Positions 25,307 through 34,514 are shown, numbered from the stretch's first letter. The stretch: DNA of 64,000 nt from Mucilaginibacter mali (GCF_013283875.1 NZ_CP054139.1:3410001-3474000); one strand, 5' to 3'. Notes: a model not told the origin generated them from the letters alone. Numbers and translations: made by a program.

Positions 25307-26128
25307 ATGAAACAATTAAGCGGCCTGTTTATATACCCCATAAAATCATTAGGCGGCATCAGTTTAACCTCGGCTAAAGTAACCGACCGCGGCCTTGAGC
25401 ATGATCGTCGCTGGATGCTGGTCGACCAAAACAACCGCTTCATCTCCCAACGCGAATTGCCGCAAATGGCGCTCTGCAAGCCTGCTTTATTGCCCGATAG
25501 TTTACAGGTCACCTACCAGCCTACTGGCGAAACGCTGCTTATCCCCTACCAACCCCAAACCAACGAATTTGCCGGTGTAACCGTTTGGGATGATACCTGC
25601 CGGGGCCAGTTTGTAAACACTGGAGCCGACGCCTGGTTCAGTCGTATTTTGGGGATAGACTGCCGCCTGGTTTATATGCCAGATGATAGTCTGCGCCCGG
25701 TTGATCCCAAATATGCCGATGCAGATAAAATCACTTCGTTTTCGGATGCCTACCCCTTCCTCATCATCGGGCAGGCATCGATGGATGACCTGAGTAACCG
25801 CACCAGTGAGGTTATCCCAATCAATCGCTTCCGCCCCAATTTGGTATTCACCGGTGGCGATGCTTTCCTGGAGGATGAGATGGCGCATTTTGTGATCAAC
25901 AACATTCATTTCTACGGCGTAAAACTCTGTGCCCGCTGCCCTATCCCCGGCATTAACCAGGAGACGGCCCTGCGTGTTAAAGAGCCGTTGAAGGCCCTAA
26001 ACGGCTATCGCCGCAAAAACAATAAGGTGTGGATGGGGCAGAATTTGGTGCATGAAGGGTTAGGCGTATTAACGGTTGGGGATGTGATTGAGGTTTTGGA
26101 GGTTAAGGAAGCGGCTGTGTTTGATTAG
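25307..26128 (+). CDS. MOSC domain protein, YcbX-like
   Basis: A 273-residue protein with an N-terminal MOSC_N barrel (MKQLSGLFIYPIKSLGGISL, then RGLEHDRRWMLVDQNNRFIS) and a C-terminal MOSC domain. KLCARCPIPGINQETALR holds the cysteine that should bind the molybdenum cofactor. Relatives (mARC, YcbX) reduce N-hydroxylated compounds. YcbX has a fused ferredoxin domain; this protein lacks it, so an external electron donor is needed. RFRPNLVFTGGDAFLEDEMA is typical of the family. It is a single gene with no molybdenum-cofactor gene near. Confidence 0.9.
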   Translation: MKQLSGLFIYPIKSLGGISLTSAKVTDRGLEHDRRWMLVDQNNRFISQRELPQMALCKPALLPDSLQVTYQPTGETLLIPYQPQTNEFAGVTVWDDTCRGQFVNTGADAWFSRILGIDCRLVYMPDDSLRPVDPKYADADKITSFSDAYPFLIIGQASMDDLSNRTSEVIPINRFRPNLVFTGGDAFLEDEMAHFVINNIHFYGVKLCARCPIPGINQETALRVKEPLKALNGYRRKNNKVWMGQNLVHEGLGVLTVGDVIEVLEVKEAAVFD

Positions 26129-26142
26129 TTGTCATTGCTACA

Positions 26143-26299
26143 GCCGTCATCGTGAGCGATAGCGAACGATCCCTGGGTTACAGGTCGACCTGCTTTTTTA
26201 GCTTTTTGTCATTGCGAGCGATAGCGCGGCAACCCCATAGGACAAGCAACGAGGACCTGCCTATAGGATTACCACGTCGCTATCGCTCCTCGCAATGAC
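26143..26299. repeat. Dispersed repeat, family B fragment plus family A copy 2
   Basis: GTGAGCGATAGCGAACGATCCCTGG is a broken family B copy. From 26208 a family A copy follows, with GTCATTGCGAGCGATAGCGCGG at one end and CGCTCCTCGCAATGACA at the other. Confidence 0.75.
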
Positions 26300-26433
26300 A
26301 AGTTGATAAAAGACATTGTCCGTTCAACCTAAACCCGATTGAAACGTAAAGCCCGGACGAAGGAGGACTTGCAGTGTAAAGCGGGACTACCGGCCGCGAT
26401 GGAATACTGCCGTTCATTTTCAAAAAACAACTT

Positions 26434-26545
26434 GTCGTTGCGAACGATAGTGAAGCAATCCCATAGGACAAGCAACACGTACCCACCTTTGAGATTACCG
26501 CGTCGCCCCACATCTCAATTCTCTCCCACTGCTCCTCGCAATGAT
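26434..26545. repeat. Dispersed repeat, family A copy 3 (diverged)
   Basis: GTCGTTGCGAACGATAGTGAAG to GCTCCTCGCAATGAT. Together with the previous repeat it fills most of the 500-base gap before araB. Between the two copies (26300-26433) I see nothing coding. Confidence 0.7.
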
Positions 26546-26598
26546 AACCCTAATAGAAAATATATTTCACCAAAAATTTCGGTAAATAAAAATATAAC

Positions 26599-26611
26599 TG
26601 TTAATTTAACA
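26599..26611. promoter_or_regulatory. TGTTAATTTAACA dyad before araB
   Basis: A 13-base palindrome with a central T, 16 bases before the araB start. It could be an operator or leader structure. No clear -7 box is visible near it. Confidence 0.3.
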
Positions 26612-26627
26612 ATTATTTTCACAACCA

Positions 26628-28310
26628 ATGAATAGCCTGAATGAATTTGTGATCGGTGTTGATTACGGTACCGACTCTGTCCGCTCTGTTATTGTTAACG
26701 CGGGCACCGGGAAGGAAGTAGCCACATCTGTTTATTACTACCGCCGCTGGCAGCAGGGCCTGTACTGCAACCCGGCCGAGAACCAGTTTCGCCAGCATCC
26801 GCAGGATTATGTGGACGGGCTGGAAACCACAATTAAAGACTGCCTTAAAAAAGCCGGCGTTGATATTGCCGCGCAAATAAAAGCCATATCGGTAGATACT
26901 ACCGGGTCGACACCGGTTGCCGTGAACGCGCAGGGCATACCATTGGCTCTACTACCCGAATTTGCCGAAGAGCCGAACGCCATGTTCGTACTTTGGAAAG
27001 ACCATACATCGATAAAAGAAGCTGCCGAGATAAACGCGCACGCCGCCAAATATGATACCAATTACCTGCAATACGTGGGGGGCATATACTCAACGGAATG
27101 GTTTTGGGCCAAGCTGCTGCATGTGCTAAGGGTTGATGAAAAGGTGCGCACGGCCATGCACTCGTGGGTAGAACATTGCGATTGGATCCCTTTCCTGTTA
27201 ACCGGCGGTACCGATGCCAAAAACATTATGCGCGGGCGCTGCTCGGCTGGTCATAAGGCGCTTTGGGCTGCCGAGTTTGGGGGATTACCACCAAACGATT
27301 TCTTCGCAGCGCTTGATCCGCTGCTGGATGGCATTACCGATAAATTATATAAAGATACTTATACTTCGGATGTTTCGGCTGGAACGCTGAGTGCCGAATG
27401 GGCGGGACGTTTAGGACTGAGCACTGATGTAAAAATTGGCGTAGGCGCTTTTGATGCCCACATGGGCGCGGTTGGCGGGCAGATAGAACCTTATTACCTG
27501 AGCAAGGTGATGGGTACATCTACCTGTGATATTTTGGTGGCCCCTAATGCCGATATGCAGGGCAAACTGGTAGCAGGTATTTGCGGGCAGGTAGATGGTT
27601 CGGTAATACCGGGTATGGCCGGACTGGAAGCCGGTCAATCAGCCTTTGGCGATACTTACGCCTGGTTCCGTAAACTACTGGAGTGGCCGTCGCAAAGCCT
27701 GTTGTTGCAAACGCAACTGGTTGATGCAGAAACCGCCCAAAAACTGGTCGATGAAATATCGGGCAAGATAATTCCTGAATTGAGCAAACAGGCAGCAGCC
27801 CTGCCTTTAAATGATAATGCCGAAGTTGCGGTTGATTGGTTTAACGGCAGGCGTACGCCCGATGCTAACCAGCTATTAAAAGGCAGCATCAGCGGCCTGA
27901 ATTTGGGCAGCGATGCCCCGCGTTTATTCCGTGCCCTGGCCGAGGCTACCTGCTTTGGCGCGAAGGCCATAGTTGAACGTTTTGAGAGCGAAGGCGTACC
28001 CGTTAAAGGCCTGATCGGCATTGGTGGGGTGGCTAAAAAATCGCCCTATATTATGCAAATGATGGCCGACGTATTACAGATGCCTATCCGTATACACCAA
28101 TTTGAGCACACCTGCGCTTTGGGCGCGGCCATGTTCGCGGCTACGGTAGCAGGCATTTACCCTGATGTGCAGCAGGCCATGGAAGCCATGGGCGGCGGCT
28201 TTGATGTGGAGTACACACCAAACGCCGGTTTAGCCGGTTTTTACAGCAACCGTTACCAAAAATATTTATCTCAGGGCCAGTATTTCGAACAGAACACAAC
28301 ATCTCACTAA
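26628..28310 (+). CDS. araB: L-ribulokinase
   Basis: A 560-residue FGGY-family kinase that phosphorylates L-ribulose with ATP, the second step in L-arabinose use. The N-terminus FVIGVDYGTDSVRSVIVNAG is the family's phosphate-binding start. KAISVDTTGSTPVAVNAQG and AHMGAVGGQIEPYYLSKVMG are ribulokinase features. The C-terminal half has GLIGIGGVAKKSPYIMQMMA and HTCALGAAMFAA, from the FGGY signature region. It leads an araB-araD-araA set, with only seven bases to araD. Transport genes and a regulator for arabinose are not in the window. Confidence 0.95.
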   Translation: MNSLNEFVIGVDYGTDSVRSVIVNAGTGKEVATSVYYYRRWQQGLYCNPAENQFRQHPQDYVDGLETTIKDCLKKAGVDIAAQIKAISVDTTGSTPVAVNAQGIPLALLPEFAEEPNAMFVLWKDHTSIKEAAEINAHAAKYDTNYLQYVGGIYSTEWFWAKLLHVLRVDEKVRTAMHSWVEHCDWIPFLLTGGTDAKNIMRGRCSAGHKALWAAEFGGLPPNDFFAALDPLLDGITDKLYKDTYTSDVSAGTLSAEWAGRLGLSTDVKIGVGAFDAHMGAVGGQIEPYYLSKVMGTSTCDILVAPNADMQGKLVAGICGQVDGSVIPGMAGLEAGQSAFGDTYAWFRKLLEWPSQSLLLQTQLVDAETAQKLVDEISGKIIPELSKQAAALPLNDNAEVAVDWFNGRRTPDANQLLKGSISGLNLGSDAPRLFRALAEATCFGAKAIVERFESEGVPVKGLIGIGGVAKKSPYIMQMMADVLQMPIRIHQFEHTCALGAAMFAATVAGIYPDVQQAMEAMGGGFDVEYTPNAGLAGFYSNRYQKYLSQGQYFEQNTTSH

Positions 28311-28317
28311 TACAAAA

Positions 28318-29016
28318 ATGAGTATCTATAAACGCATACAGGAAGAAGCCTACGAGGCTAACATGCAGCTGCCAAAGCTGGGCCTGGTATTGTTCACCTT
28401 TGGTAACGTGAGCGCGGTTGACAGGGAGCGCGAAGTTTTTGCCATTAAACCCAGCGGCGTGGCCTATGATGATCTTACGCCCGAGAAAATGGTGATCGTT
28501 GATTTTGATGCCAACGTGATACAGGGCGAGTTGAGGCCATCGTCGGATACAAAAACCCACGCAGTGCTTTATAAGCATATGCCAAGTATTGGCGGTATCG
28601 TACATACGCATTCTACCTACGCTACGGCATGGGCGCAATCGCAGCGCGATATCCCTATTTATGGTACTACTCATGCTGATTATAACACCGTGAACATTCC
28701 CTGCGCACCACCCATGAGCGATGAGATGATAGCGGGTAATTACGAGTACCAGACCGGTTTCCAGATACTTAACTGCTTACAGGAAAAAGGCATGGATTAC
28801 CGCGAGGTGGAAATGATACTGGTAGGTAACCACGCTCCCTTTACCTGGGGCAAAAGCGCCGACAAGGCCGTACATAACAGCGCCGTGTTGGAATGTGTAG
28901 CCAAAATGGCCTTGTTGACTGAGCAGATAAACCCGCAAGCCCCGCGCCTACAGGATTCGCTGATCCGCAAACACTTTGAGCGCAAGCACGGGCCGGATTC
29001 GTATTATGGACAATAG
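28318..29016 (+). CDS. araD: L-ribulose-5-phosphate 4-epimerase
   Basis: A 232-residue zinc enzyme of the class II aldolase/epimerase family. It turns L-ribulose-5-phosphate into D-xylulose-5-phosphate. LVLFTFGNVSAVDREREVFA and FAIKPSGVAYDDLTPEKM form the phosphate-binding part. GGIVHTHSTYATAWAQ holds two zinc histidines, and MILVGNHAPFTWGKSADKAV the third, followed by the family's LLTEQINPQAPRLQDSLIRK end. It lies seven bases after araB, so it is cotranscribed. Length and motifs are standard. Confidence 0.96.
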   Translation: MSIYKRIQEEAYEANMQLPKLGLVLFTFGNVSAVDREREVFAIKPSGVAYDDLTPEKMVIVDFDANVIQGELRPSSDTKTHAVLYKHMPSIGGIVHTHSTYATAWAQSQRDIPIYGTTHADYNTVNIPCAPPMSDEMIAGNYEYQTGFQILNCLQEKGMDYREVEMILVGNHAPFTWGKSADKAVHNSAVLECVAKMALLTEQINPQAPRLQDSLIRKHFERKHGPDSYYGQ

Positions 29017-29058
29017 TCAGTGATCAGAGATTAGTTAATTAACCTAAGTTGCGGGTTA

Positions 29059-29250
29059 ACAACCACAAAGCGCACAAAGATATGCCCGATGTTGAAGCAC
29101 AAAGTTCACAGAGGCTTTGATAATCAAAAGAAAAAGAGAGACCACAAAGCTTTGCGGCCCTTAAAAAAACTTAAATCTGCTGATTGATTTGCTCTTTGTG
29201 ACCTTTGTGTCATCGATTTTGCAAATCTTTGTGCACTTTGTGGTTAAATA
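29059..29250. repeat. Dispersed repeat, family C copy 3 (between araD and araA)
   Basis: ACAACCACAAAGCGCACAAAG at one end and GTGCACTTTGTGGTTAAATAACC at the other. A second nested pair AAAGTTCACAGAG / CTTTGTGACCTTTGTG is inside. It occupies most of the 320-base gap inside the ara operon; I see no promoter box within it. Confidence 0.75.
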
Positions 29251-29336
29251 ACCCGCAACTTAAGTTAATTAGAGATTAGTAAAAAACTTCCGGACTTGCG
29301 GTCTTTCCCGACTTTTCGGACTTATGATATAAAAAC

Positions 29337-30836
29337 ATGATAGACTTAAAAAAATTTGAGGTTTGGTTCGTGACCGGCAGCCAGGACCTTTATGGCGAAG
29401 AAACACTTAAACAGGTAGCCGAACACTCGCAGCAGATAGCTGCCGGGCTTGATGCCGCTAAGCAGATCCCGGTTAAAGTTGTATTTAAACCAACGGTAAA
29501 AAGTACTTCAGAAATTTATAACCTGATACAGGCTGCCAACACCGATGCCAACTGTATCGGTATCATCACCTGGATGCATACTTTCTCGCCTGCCAAAATG
29601 TGGATCAATGGCTTGAAGATATTACGTAAACCGGTGCTGCACCTGCATACACAGTTCAACAGCCAGATTCCATGGTCATCTATCGACATGGACTTTATGA
29701 ACCTGAACCAAAGCGCCCACGGCGACAGGGAGTTCGGTTTCATCATGTCGCGCCTGCGCATCCGCCGTAAAGTAGTGGTTGGCCACTGGCAGGAAGAAGA
29801 TGTGTTAGACCAGATCAATGTTTGGAGCCGTGCCGCAGCCGGTTGGGCCGATTGGCAGGGCGCTAAATTTGTGCGCTTTGGCGATAACATGCGCTTTGTG
29901 GCCGTTACCGATGGCGATAAAGTGGAAGCTGAGTTGAAATTCGGTTTCTCGGTTAACACCCATGGCATTGGCGACCTGGTAGCGGTTATCGATACCATTA
30001 CCGAGCAACAGATTGACGAACAAATTGCTGAATACGCAAGTCTGTATAACATTGTACCTGAACTGCAAAAAGATGGCGCGCAATACAGCTCGCTGCGCGA
30101 TGCGGCTAAGATAGAACTGGGCCTGCGTAAGTTTTTGCAGGATGGTGGCTACAAAGGCTATACCGATACATTCGAGGACCTGCACGGCATGGTACAACTG
30201 CCGGGGATCGCTTCGCAGCGACTGATGGCCGAGGGTTATGGCTTCGGTGGCGAAGGCGACTGGAAAACAGCGGCCCTGGTACGCGCCATGAAAGTGATGG
30301 GTGCTGGCCTGCCGGGTGGTAATGCCTTTATGGAAGATTATACTTACCATTTCGACGGTAATAACTCGCTGGTGCTGGGTTCGCACATGCTGGAGATCGA
30401 TTCGTCTATCGCCGGTACCAAGCCTAATGTAGAGATCCATCCGCTGGGTATTGGCGGCAAGGCCGACCCGGTGCGTTTGGTATTTAACGTAGCGGCTGGT
30501 CCGGCCATTAACGCTTCGGTAGTGGATATGGGCAACCGTTTCCGCCTGATCGTTAACGAGGTTGAAGCCGTTGAGCCAACCAACGATCTGCCTAAACTGC
30601 CGGTAGCCCGTGTATTGTGGAAACCATACCCGAACATGAAAGACGGATGCGCGGCCTGGATATATGCCGGTGGCGCCCACCATACCTGCTACAGCCAAAA
30701 CTTAACTAACGAACACCTAAGCGCTTTTGCCGATATGGCCGATATTGAGTACCTGCTGATCGGTAAAGACACCAAACTGGCCGAGTTTAAGAAAGAGATC
30801 TTCTGGAATGATGCGGCTTACCGTATAGAGAAGTAG
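29337..30836 (+). CDS. araA: L-arabinose isomerase
   Basis: A 499-residue enzyme that converts L-arabinose to L-ribulose, the first step of the pathway. It starts with [20 protein letters not shown]. The metal-binding glutamates fall in [20 protein letters not shown] and in [13 protein letters not shown], followed by [11 protein letters not shown] with the first histidine. [12 protein letters not shown] carries the other histidine. Length and residues are standard. It is third in the ara set behind a 320-base repeat, so it may also have its own promoter. Confidence 0.97.
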   Translation: MIDLKKFEVWFVTGSQDLYGEETLKQVAEHSQQIAAGLDAAKQIPVKVVFKPTVKSTSEIYNLIQAANTDANCIGIITWMHTFSPAKMWINGLKILRKPVLHLHTQFNSQIPWSSIDMDFMNLNQSAHGDREFGFIMSRLRIRRKVVVGHWQEEDVLDQINVWSRAAAGWADWQGAKFVRFGDNMRFVAVTDGDKVEAELKFGFSVNTHGIGDLVAVIDTITEQQIDEQIAEYASLYNIVPELQKDGAQYSSLRDAAKIELGLRKFLQDGGYKGYTDTFEDLHGMVQLPGIASQRLMAEGYGFGGEGDWKTAALVRAMKVMGAGLPGGNAFMEDYTYHFDGNNSLVLGSHMLEIDSSIAGTKPNVEIHPLGIGGKADPVRLVFNVAAGPAINASVVDMGNRFRLIVNEVEAVEPTNDLPKLPVARVLWKPYPNMKDGCAAWIYAGGAHHTCYSQNLTNEHLSAFADMADIEYLLIGKDTKLAEFKKEIFWNDAAYRIEK

Positions 30837-30850
30837 GTTTTTTGTGGTGG

Positions 30851-30950
30851 CAATTTAACCACAAAGGGCGCAAAGTTTTTTTCACAAATGGCACTAAGAT
30901 TTTTCTTGGTGCCATTTTTCTATTACCACCACGTCATTGCTTCGTACATC
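30851..30950. repeat. Dispersed repeat, family C copy 4 with GGTGCCATTT hairpin
   Basis: AATTTAACCACAAAGGGCGC, then a TGGCAC...GGTGCCA pair followed by TTTTTC. It may also serve as the terminator of araA. Confidence 0.6.
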
Positions 30951-30994
30951 ACAATGAGGTGGTGGTGAATTAGCACGGTTCGCACCAAATTTCC

Positions 30995-31002
30995 TATCTT
31001 TG
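30995..31002 (+). promoter_or_regulatory. -7 promoter box of alaS
   Basis: TATCTTTG, a full match, only seven bases before the ATG at 31010. The message should start at or within a few bases of the start codon. Confidence 0.55.
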
Positions 31003-31009
31003 CCCCACT

Positions 31010-33748
31010 ATGACCGCTAAAGAGATACGCCAGGCTTTTCTTGATTTTTTTGCCGCTAAGGGACATACCATTGTGCCATCGGCCCCAATTGTTGTAAAAA
31101 ACGACCCTACCTTAATGTTCACCAACGCTGGTATGAACCAGTTCAAGGACATTTTTTTGGGCGAAGCGCCTGCTAAATATCCCCGCGTGGCCGATACCCA
31201 GCGCTGCCTGCGCGTGAGCGGCAAGCATAACGATTTGGAGGAAGTAGGTATTGATACCTATCACCATACCATGTTTGAGATGTTGGGCAACTGGAGCTTT
31301 GGCGACTACTTTAAAAAAGAGGCCATCGACTGGAGCTGGGAACTGCTGACCGAAGTTTACAAGCTGCCTAAAGACCGCCTGTACGTTACCTATTTTGAAG
31401 GCGACGCCAAGGAAGGCCTTGAAAAAGATACCGAAACACTGAACCTGTGGAAGCAATACGTTGCCGAAGACCATATCCTGCCCGGCAATAAAAAAGATAA
31501 CTTTTGGGAAATGGGCGAGACCGGCCCCTGCGGCCCCTGCTCGGAGATCCACTTTGACAGCCGCCCCGATAACGAGCGCGCCGAAGTAAGTGGCGCTACC
31601 CTGGTAAACGCCGACCACGACCAGGTGATCGAGATCTGGAATAACGTTTTCATGCAATTCAACCGCGTGAAAGACGGTTCGCTGCACCCGTTGCCGGCCA
31701 AACATGTGGATACCGGCATGGGCTTCGAGCGTTTGGTGCGTGTGCTGCAGGGCAAAACATCTAACTATGATACCGACGTTTTCCAGGAGATGATACAATT
31801 CATCGCCCAAAAAAGCGGGAAGACCTATAATTCTAAAGCCCTCCCTCCCGGGGAGGGTTTGGGTGGGGCTTCGTCCGATTGGAACGATGCCGTAGCCATG
31901 CGCGTAATGGCCGATCATATCCGTGCCATTAGCTTTGCTATTGCCGACGGGCAACTGCCTGCTAGTAATAAGGCCGGTTATGTGATACGCCGTATCCTGC
32001 GCCGTGCTGTACGTTACAGCTATCAAACATTGGGCTTTAAGGAACCTTTCTTTAATCAACTGGTGCCTTTACTGGCAGAGCAGTTTAAAGGCGTGTTCGA
32101 TGAGTTGTATACGCAAAAAGATTTTGTTCAGAAAGTAATAAGAGAGGAAGAAATTTCCTTTTTAAGAACCTTACAAAGAGGCATAGATTTATTTGAAACA
32201 GAAATTGAAATCCTTAAAAAGAATACTGATTTCTTAGCGTCCCCGGAAAACACTGAAGATTGGTCTGAAAAAACCAAGGATGGAATAGAAAAATACTATA
32301 CAACTATTGATGGCAATTTTGCATTTGAGTTATATGATACTTTTGGGTTCCCTATTGATTTAACTGAACTTATGGCTCGTGAAAGGGGTTTCAAAGTTAA
32401 TATGGAAGTGTTTAACAAAGCCCTGCAAGAACAAAAGACCCGCTCCCGCGCTGCTACCGCTATTGATACCGGCGACTGGACGGTTTTACAGGACGACGAC
32501 AGCGTAGAGTTTACCGGTTACGATGAGACCGAAAGCGTTGCCCATATTATTAAATACCGCAAGGTGAGCGCTAAGGGTAAAGAGCAGTACCAACTGGTGC
32601 TGGATAAAACACCTTTCTACGCCGAAAGCGGCGGCCAGGTGGGCGATACCGGCGAGCTGGTATTCCCCAATGGCGAGGTGATCCATGTTACCGATACCAA
32701 AAAAGAGAACGGCCTGATCGTTCATTTTACCGATAAACTGCCATCAAATCCGGCCGATGCGTTAACGGCTATTGTTGATGCTGCACGCCGTAACAACATT
32801 GAGGGCAACCACAGCGCTACCCACCTGCTGCATGCCGCTATGAAACAGGTATTGGGCACACACGTGAACCAAAAAGGATCCCTGGTGAACGGCGAATACC
32901 TGCGTTTCGACTTCTCGCACTTCAGCAAGGTGACCGACGAGGAGATCGCCCAAATAGAAGCCATTGTTAACCAAAAGGTGCGCGAAAACATCCCGCTGAA
33001 AGAAGAACGGAGCGTATTGTATGCTGAAGCCATCAGTAGCGGCGTTACCGCTCTGTTTGGCGAGAAATATGGTGAGTATGTGCGCGTGATCACTTTCGAC
33101 GACGATTTTAGCAAGGAGCTTTGCGGCGGTACACACGTAAAGGCTACCGGGCAGATCGGTTACTTCAAGATCGTAGCCGAAAGCGCCGTAGCTGCCGGTG
33201 TTCGCCGTATCGAGGCCATAACAGGCGTCGCCGCGCAGGAATTCATCAACCAGCAAAACCAGTTGGTGCATACCTTAAAGGAGTTGTTGAAGAACCCAAA
33301 AGATATTGCCAAAAGCGTTGAAACTTTATTAGAAGAGAACAACCGCCTGAAGAAGGAGATCGAAAAATCGGTATTGGAAAAATCGGCCGGAATGAAAACT
33401 GAACTGGCCGCCAAAGCCGAACAGATCAACGGTATTAACTTCATTGCCCAGCGTGTGGCCCTGCCAAACGCCGATGCGGTGAAGAACCTGGCCTATCAGG
33501 TAAAGGATTTGGTAGATAACTTGTTTATGGTACTGGCTACCGAGATAGACGGCAAACCGGGCCTGACCGTTATGGTATCCGACAATCTGGTGAAAGAAAA
33601 AGGCTTAAACGCCGGCAATATCGTGCGTGAGCTGGCCAAAGAGATCCAGGGTGGCGGCGGCGGTCAGCCGTTCTTCGCCACCGCGGGTGGTAAGGATGCC
33701 AGCGGTTTAGATAAGGCGCTTGAAAAGGCGAGGGGTTTTGTGGCGTAA
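31010..33748 (+). CDS. alaS: Alanine--tRNA ligase with in-frame repeat insertion
   Basis: A 912-residue alanyl-tRNA synthetase. The catalytic class II core is at the N-terminus (PTLMFTNAGMNQFKDIFLG, then RLVRVLQGKTSNYDTDVFQ), with ADGQLPASNKAGYVIRRILR. The editing domain has GNHSATHLLHAAMKQVLG (HxxxH) and the C-x3-H zinc site ELCGGTHVKATGQ. A C-terminal oligomerisation part with DHHA1-like GGGGGQPFFATAGG completes it. Two oddities stand out. Residues of about 277-290 (KALPPGEGLGGASS) are a translated dispersed repeat, placed where relatives go straight to AMRVMADH. The block 32115-32415 is visibly AT-richer than the rest of the gene and codes for a longer linker than usual. Confidence 0.95.
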   Translation: MTAKEIRQAFLDFFAAKGHTIVPSAPIVVKNDPTLMFTNAGMNQFKDIFLGEAPAKYPRVADTQRCLRVSGKHNDLEEVGIDTYHHTMFEMLGNWSFGDYFKKEAIDWSWELLTEVYKLPKDRLYVTYFEGDAKEGLEKDTETLNLWKQYVAEDHILPGNKKDNFWEMGETGPCGPCSEIHFDSRPDNERAEVSGATLVNADHDQVIEIWNNVFMQFNRVKDGSLHPLPAKHVDTGMGFERLVRVLQGKTSNYDTDVFQEMIQFIAQKSGKTYNSKALPPGEGLGGASSDWNDAVAMRVMADHIRAISFAIADGQLPASNKAGYVIRRILRRAVRYSYQTLGFKEPFFNQLVPLLAEQFKGVFDELYTQKDFVQKVIREEEISFLRTLQRGIDLFETEIEILKKNTDFLASPENTEDWSEKTKDGIEKYYTTIDGNFAFELYDTFGFPIDLTELMARERGFKVNMEVFNKALQEQKTRSRAATAIDTGDWTVLQDDDSVEFTGYDETESVAHIIKYRKVSAKGKEQYQLVLDKTPFYAESGGQVGDTGELVFPNGEVIHVTDTKKENGLIVHFTDKLPSNPADALTAIVDAARRNNIEGNHSATHLLHAAMKQVLGTHVNQKGSLVNGEYLRFDFSHFSKVTDEEIAQIEAIVNQKVRENIPLKEERSVLYAEAISSGVTALFGEKYGEYVRVITFDDDFSKELCGGTHVKATGQIGYFKIVAESAVAAGVRRIEAITGVAAQEFINQQNQLVHTLKELLKNPKDIAKSVETLLEENNRLKKEIEKSVLEKSAGMKTELAAKAEQINGINFIAQRVALPNADAVKNLAYQVKDLVDNLFMVLATEIDGKPGLTVMVSDNLVKEKGLNAGNIVRELAKEIQGGGGGQPFFATAGGKDASGLDKALEKARGFVA
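31839..31872 (+). repeat. Family D repeat fragment inside alaS
   Basis: CCCTCCCTCCCGGGGAGGG followed by TTTGGGTGGGGCTTC. It is related to the CTCTGGAGAGGGCAGGGTGAGGCTT block at 11035 and is read in frame. Confidence 0.65.
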
Positions 33749-33763
33749 TACCGTAACTAATTT

Positions 33764-33864
33764 GTCATTGCGAGCGATAGCGCGGCAATCTCGTAGTAAG
33801 TTTACCTGCGACGAGATTGCCACGTCGCCCTAACGCTCAACTCGCCCCGCTGCTCCTCAATGAC
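33764..33864. repeat. Dispersed repeat, family A copy 4
   Basis: GTCATTGCGAGCGATAGCGCGG to CTGCTCCTCAATGAC, between alaS and the convergent toxin gene; it may act as a two-way terminator. Confidence 0.8.
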
Positions 33865-33879
33865 AAGAACTATTGAGGA

Positions 33880-34161
33880 TCAAAACAGATCCGAATGTGA
33901 ACCCGTCCTCAACAGAATGATCTCATTTTTCTCGGTCACTTCAAACCAGATGATCAGCAGGTCGGGTTTTATATGGGCTTCCCAATTATCTTTATAATTA
34001 CCGGAAAGTTTATGGGGACGGTGTTTTTTATCGATACCAATAACACCTTTTTGCTGCAGTGTGCTTAGAAAATCTATCAGCAAATCTGCATTCTTTGCAG
34101 ACCGCTTCTTAAGTATCTTAACATCTTTATTAAACTGGTTGGTCGGTATCAGCGTAAACAT
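33880..34161 (-). CDS. YafQ-family toxin (RelE/ParE superfamily mRNA interferase)
   Basis: A 93-residue toxin of a type II pair. MFTLIPTNQFNKDVKILKKR is the N-terminal helix-strand unit. HRPHKLSGNYKDNWEAHIKP is the YafQ H-x-L-x-G-x-Y signature, followed by DLLIIWFEVTE and the C-terminal RTGSHSDLF, which holds the family's catalytic histidine. YafQ cleaves ribosome-bound mRNA. The gene overlaps the upstream antitoxin by one base (TAATG), the usual coupling. Residues needed for catalysis are present, so it is probably functional. Confidence 0.9.
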   Translation of the reverse strand: MFTLIPTNQFNKDVKILKKRSAKNADLLIDFLSTLQQKGVIGIDKKHRPHKLSGNYKDNWEAHIKPDLLIIWFEVTEKNEIILLRTGSHSDLF

Positions 34162-34379
34162 TATAACGAATTAATAAAATCGTTAATGTTGTTAATCGGC
34201 TTATCTAAACCAATTCCTTTATGCGCATTGTCAATAGTTTTTGCTGTTACGTCATTAGGTATTGAAGATGTCGGGGCATCCGTTTTTGAAGTGCTGGTAA
34301 TGGTAACGCCCAATTCCTTTAAAAGCTTCTTTACAAAGGCGCTTTTTTTGTCAGGTATATTTATGGTCAATGTTTCCAT
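34161..34379 (-). CDS. Antitoxin of the YafQ-type pair
   Basis: A 72-residue partner of the toxin at 33880. The N-terminal METLTINIPDKKSAFVKKLL looks like a strand followed by a helix, as in ribbon-helix-helix DNA-binding antitoxins. The C-terminal part (KPINNINDFINSL) is short and likely disordered until it wraps the toxin. It is assigned by position and by the one-base overlap with the toxin; the sequence itself is weakly conserved. A -7 box ends three bases before the ATG at 34379, so the message may be leaderless. The pair probably represses itself. Confidence 0.8.
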   Translation of the reverse strand: METLTINIPDKKSAFVKKLLKELGVTITSTSKTDAPTSSIPNDVTAKTIDNAHKGIGLDKPINNINDFINSL

Positions 34380-34382
34380 ACA

Positions 34383-34390
34383 CAAATATA
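34383..34390 (-). promoter_or_regulatory. -7 promoter box of the toxin-antitoxin operon
   Basis: On the minus strand TATATTTG, a full match, three bases before the antitoxin ATG. This is the same spacing as at the MerR gene (3210). Confidence 0.45.
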
Positions 34391-34427
34391 AACATTTGAA
34401 AAATGCAAACTAAATTCAAAAGCCTAA

Positions 34428-34483
34428 AATTTCTGCGTCCTCTGTGCTTCTCCTCCGTGTCCTTTGTGGTTAAATTGCCACCC
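34428..34483. repeat. Dispersed repeat, family C copy 5 (half)
   Basis: TCTGCGTCCTCTGTGCTTC to CCTTTGTGGTTAAATTGCC. Only one arm of the long hairpin is present. Confidence 0.65.
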
Positions 34484-34514
34484 ACACTCTTAACCCTATT
34501 CCCAAAAAAAATGA

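Noticed and set aside
26339..26635. 98-codon frame before araB
   Set aside because: Most of it is translated family A repeat, and it overlaps the araB start.
29805..30698. 297-codon minus-strand frame opposite araA
   Set aside because: Antisense shadow of a conserved gene; no family pattern or start signals.
31112..32059. 315-codon minus-strand frame opposite alaS
   Set aside because: Shadow of the alaS reading frame caused by codon bias.
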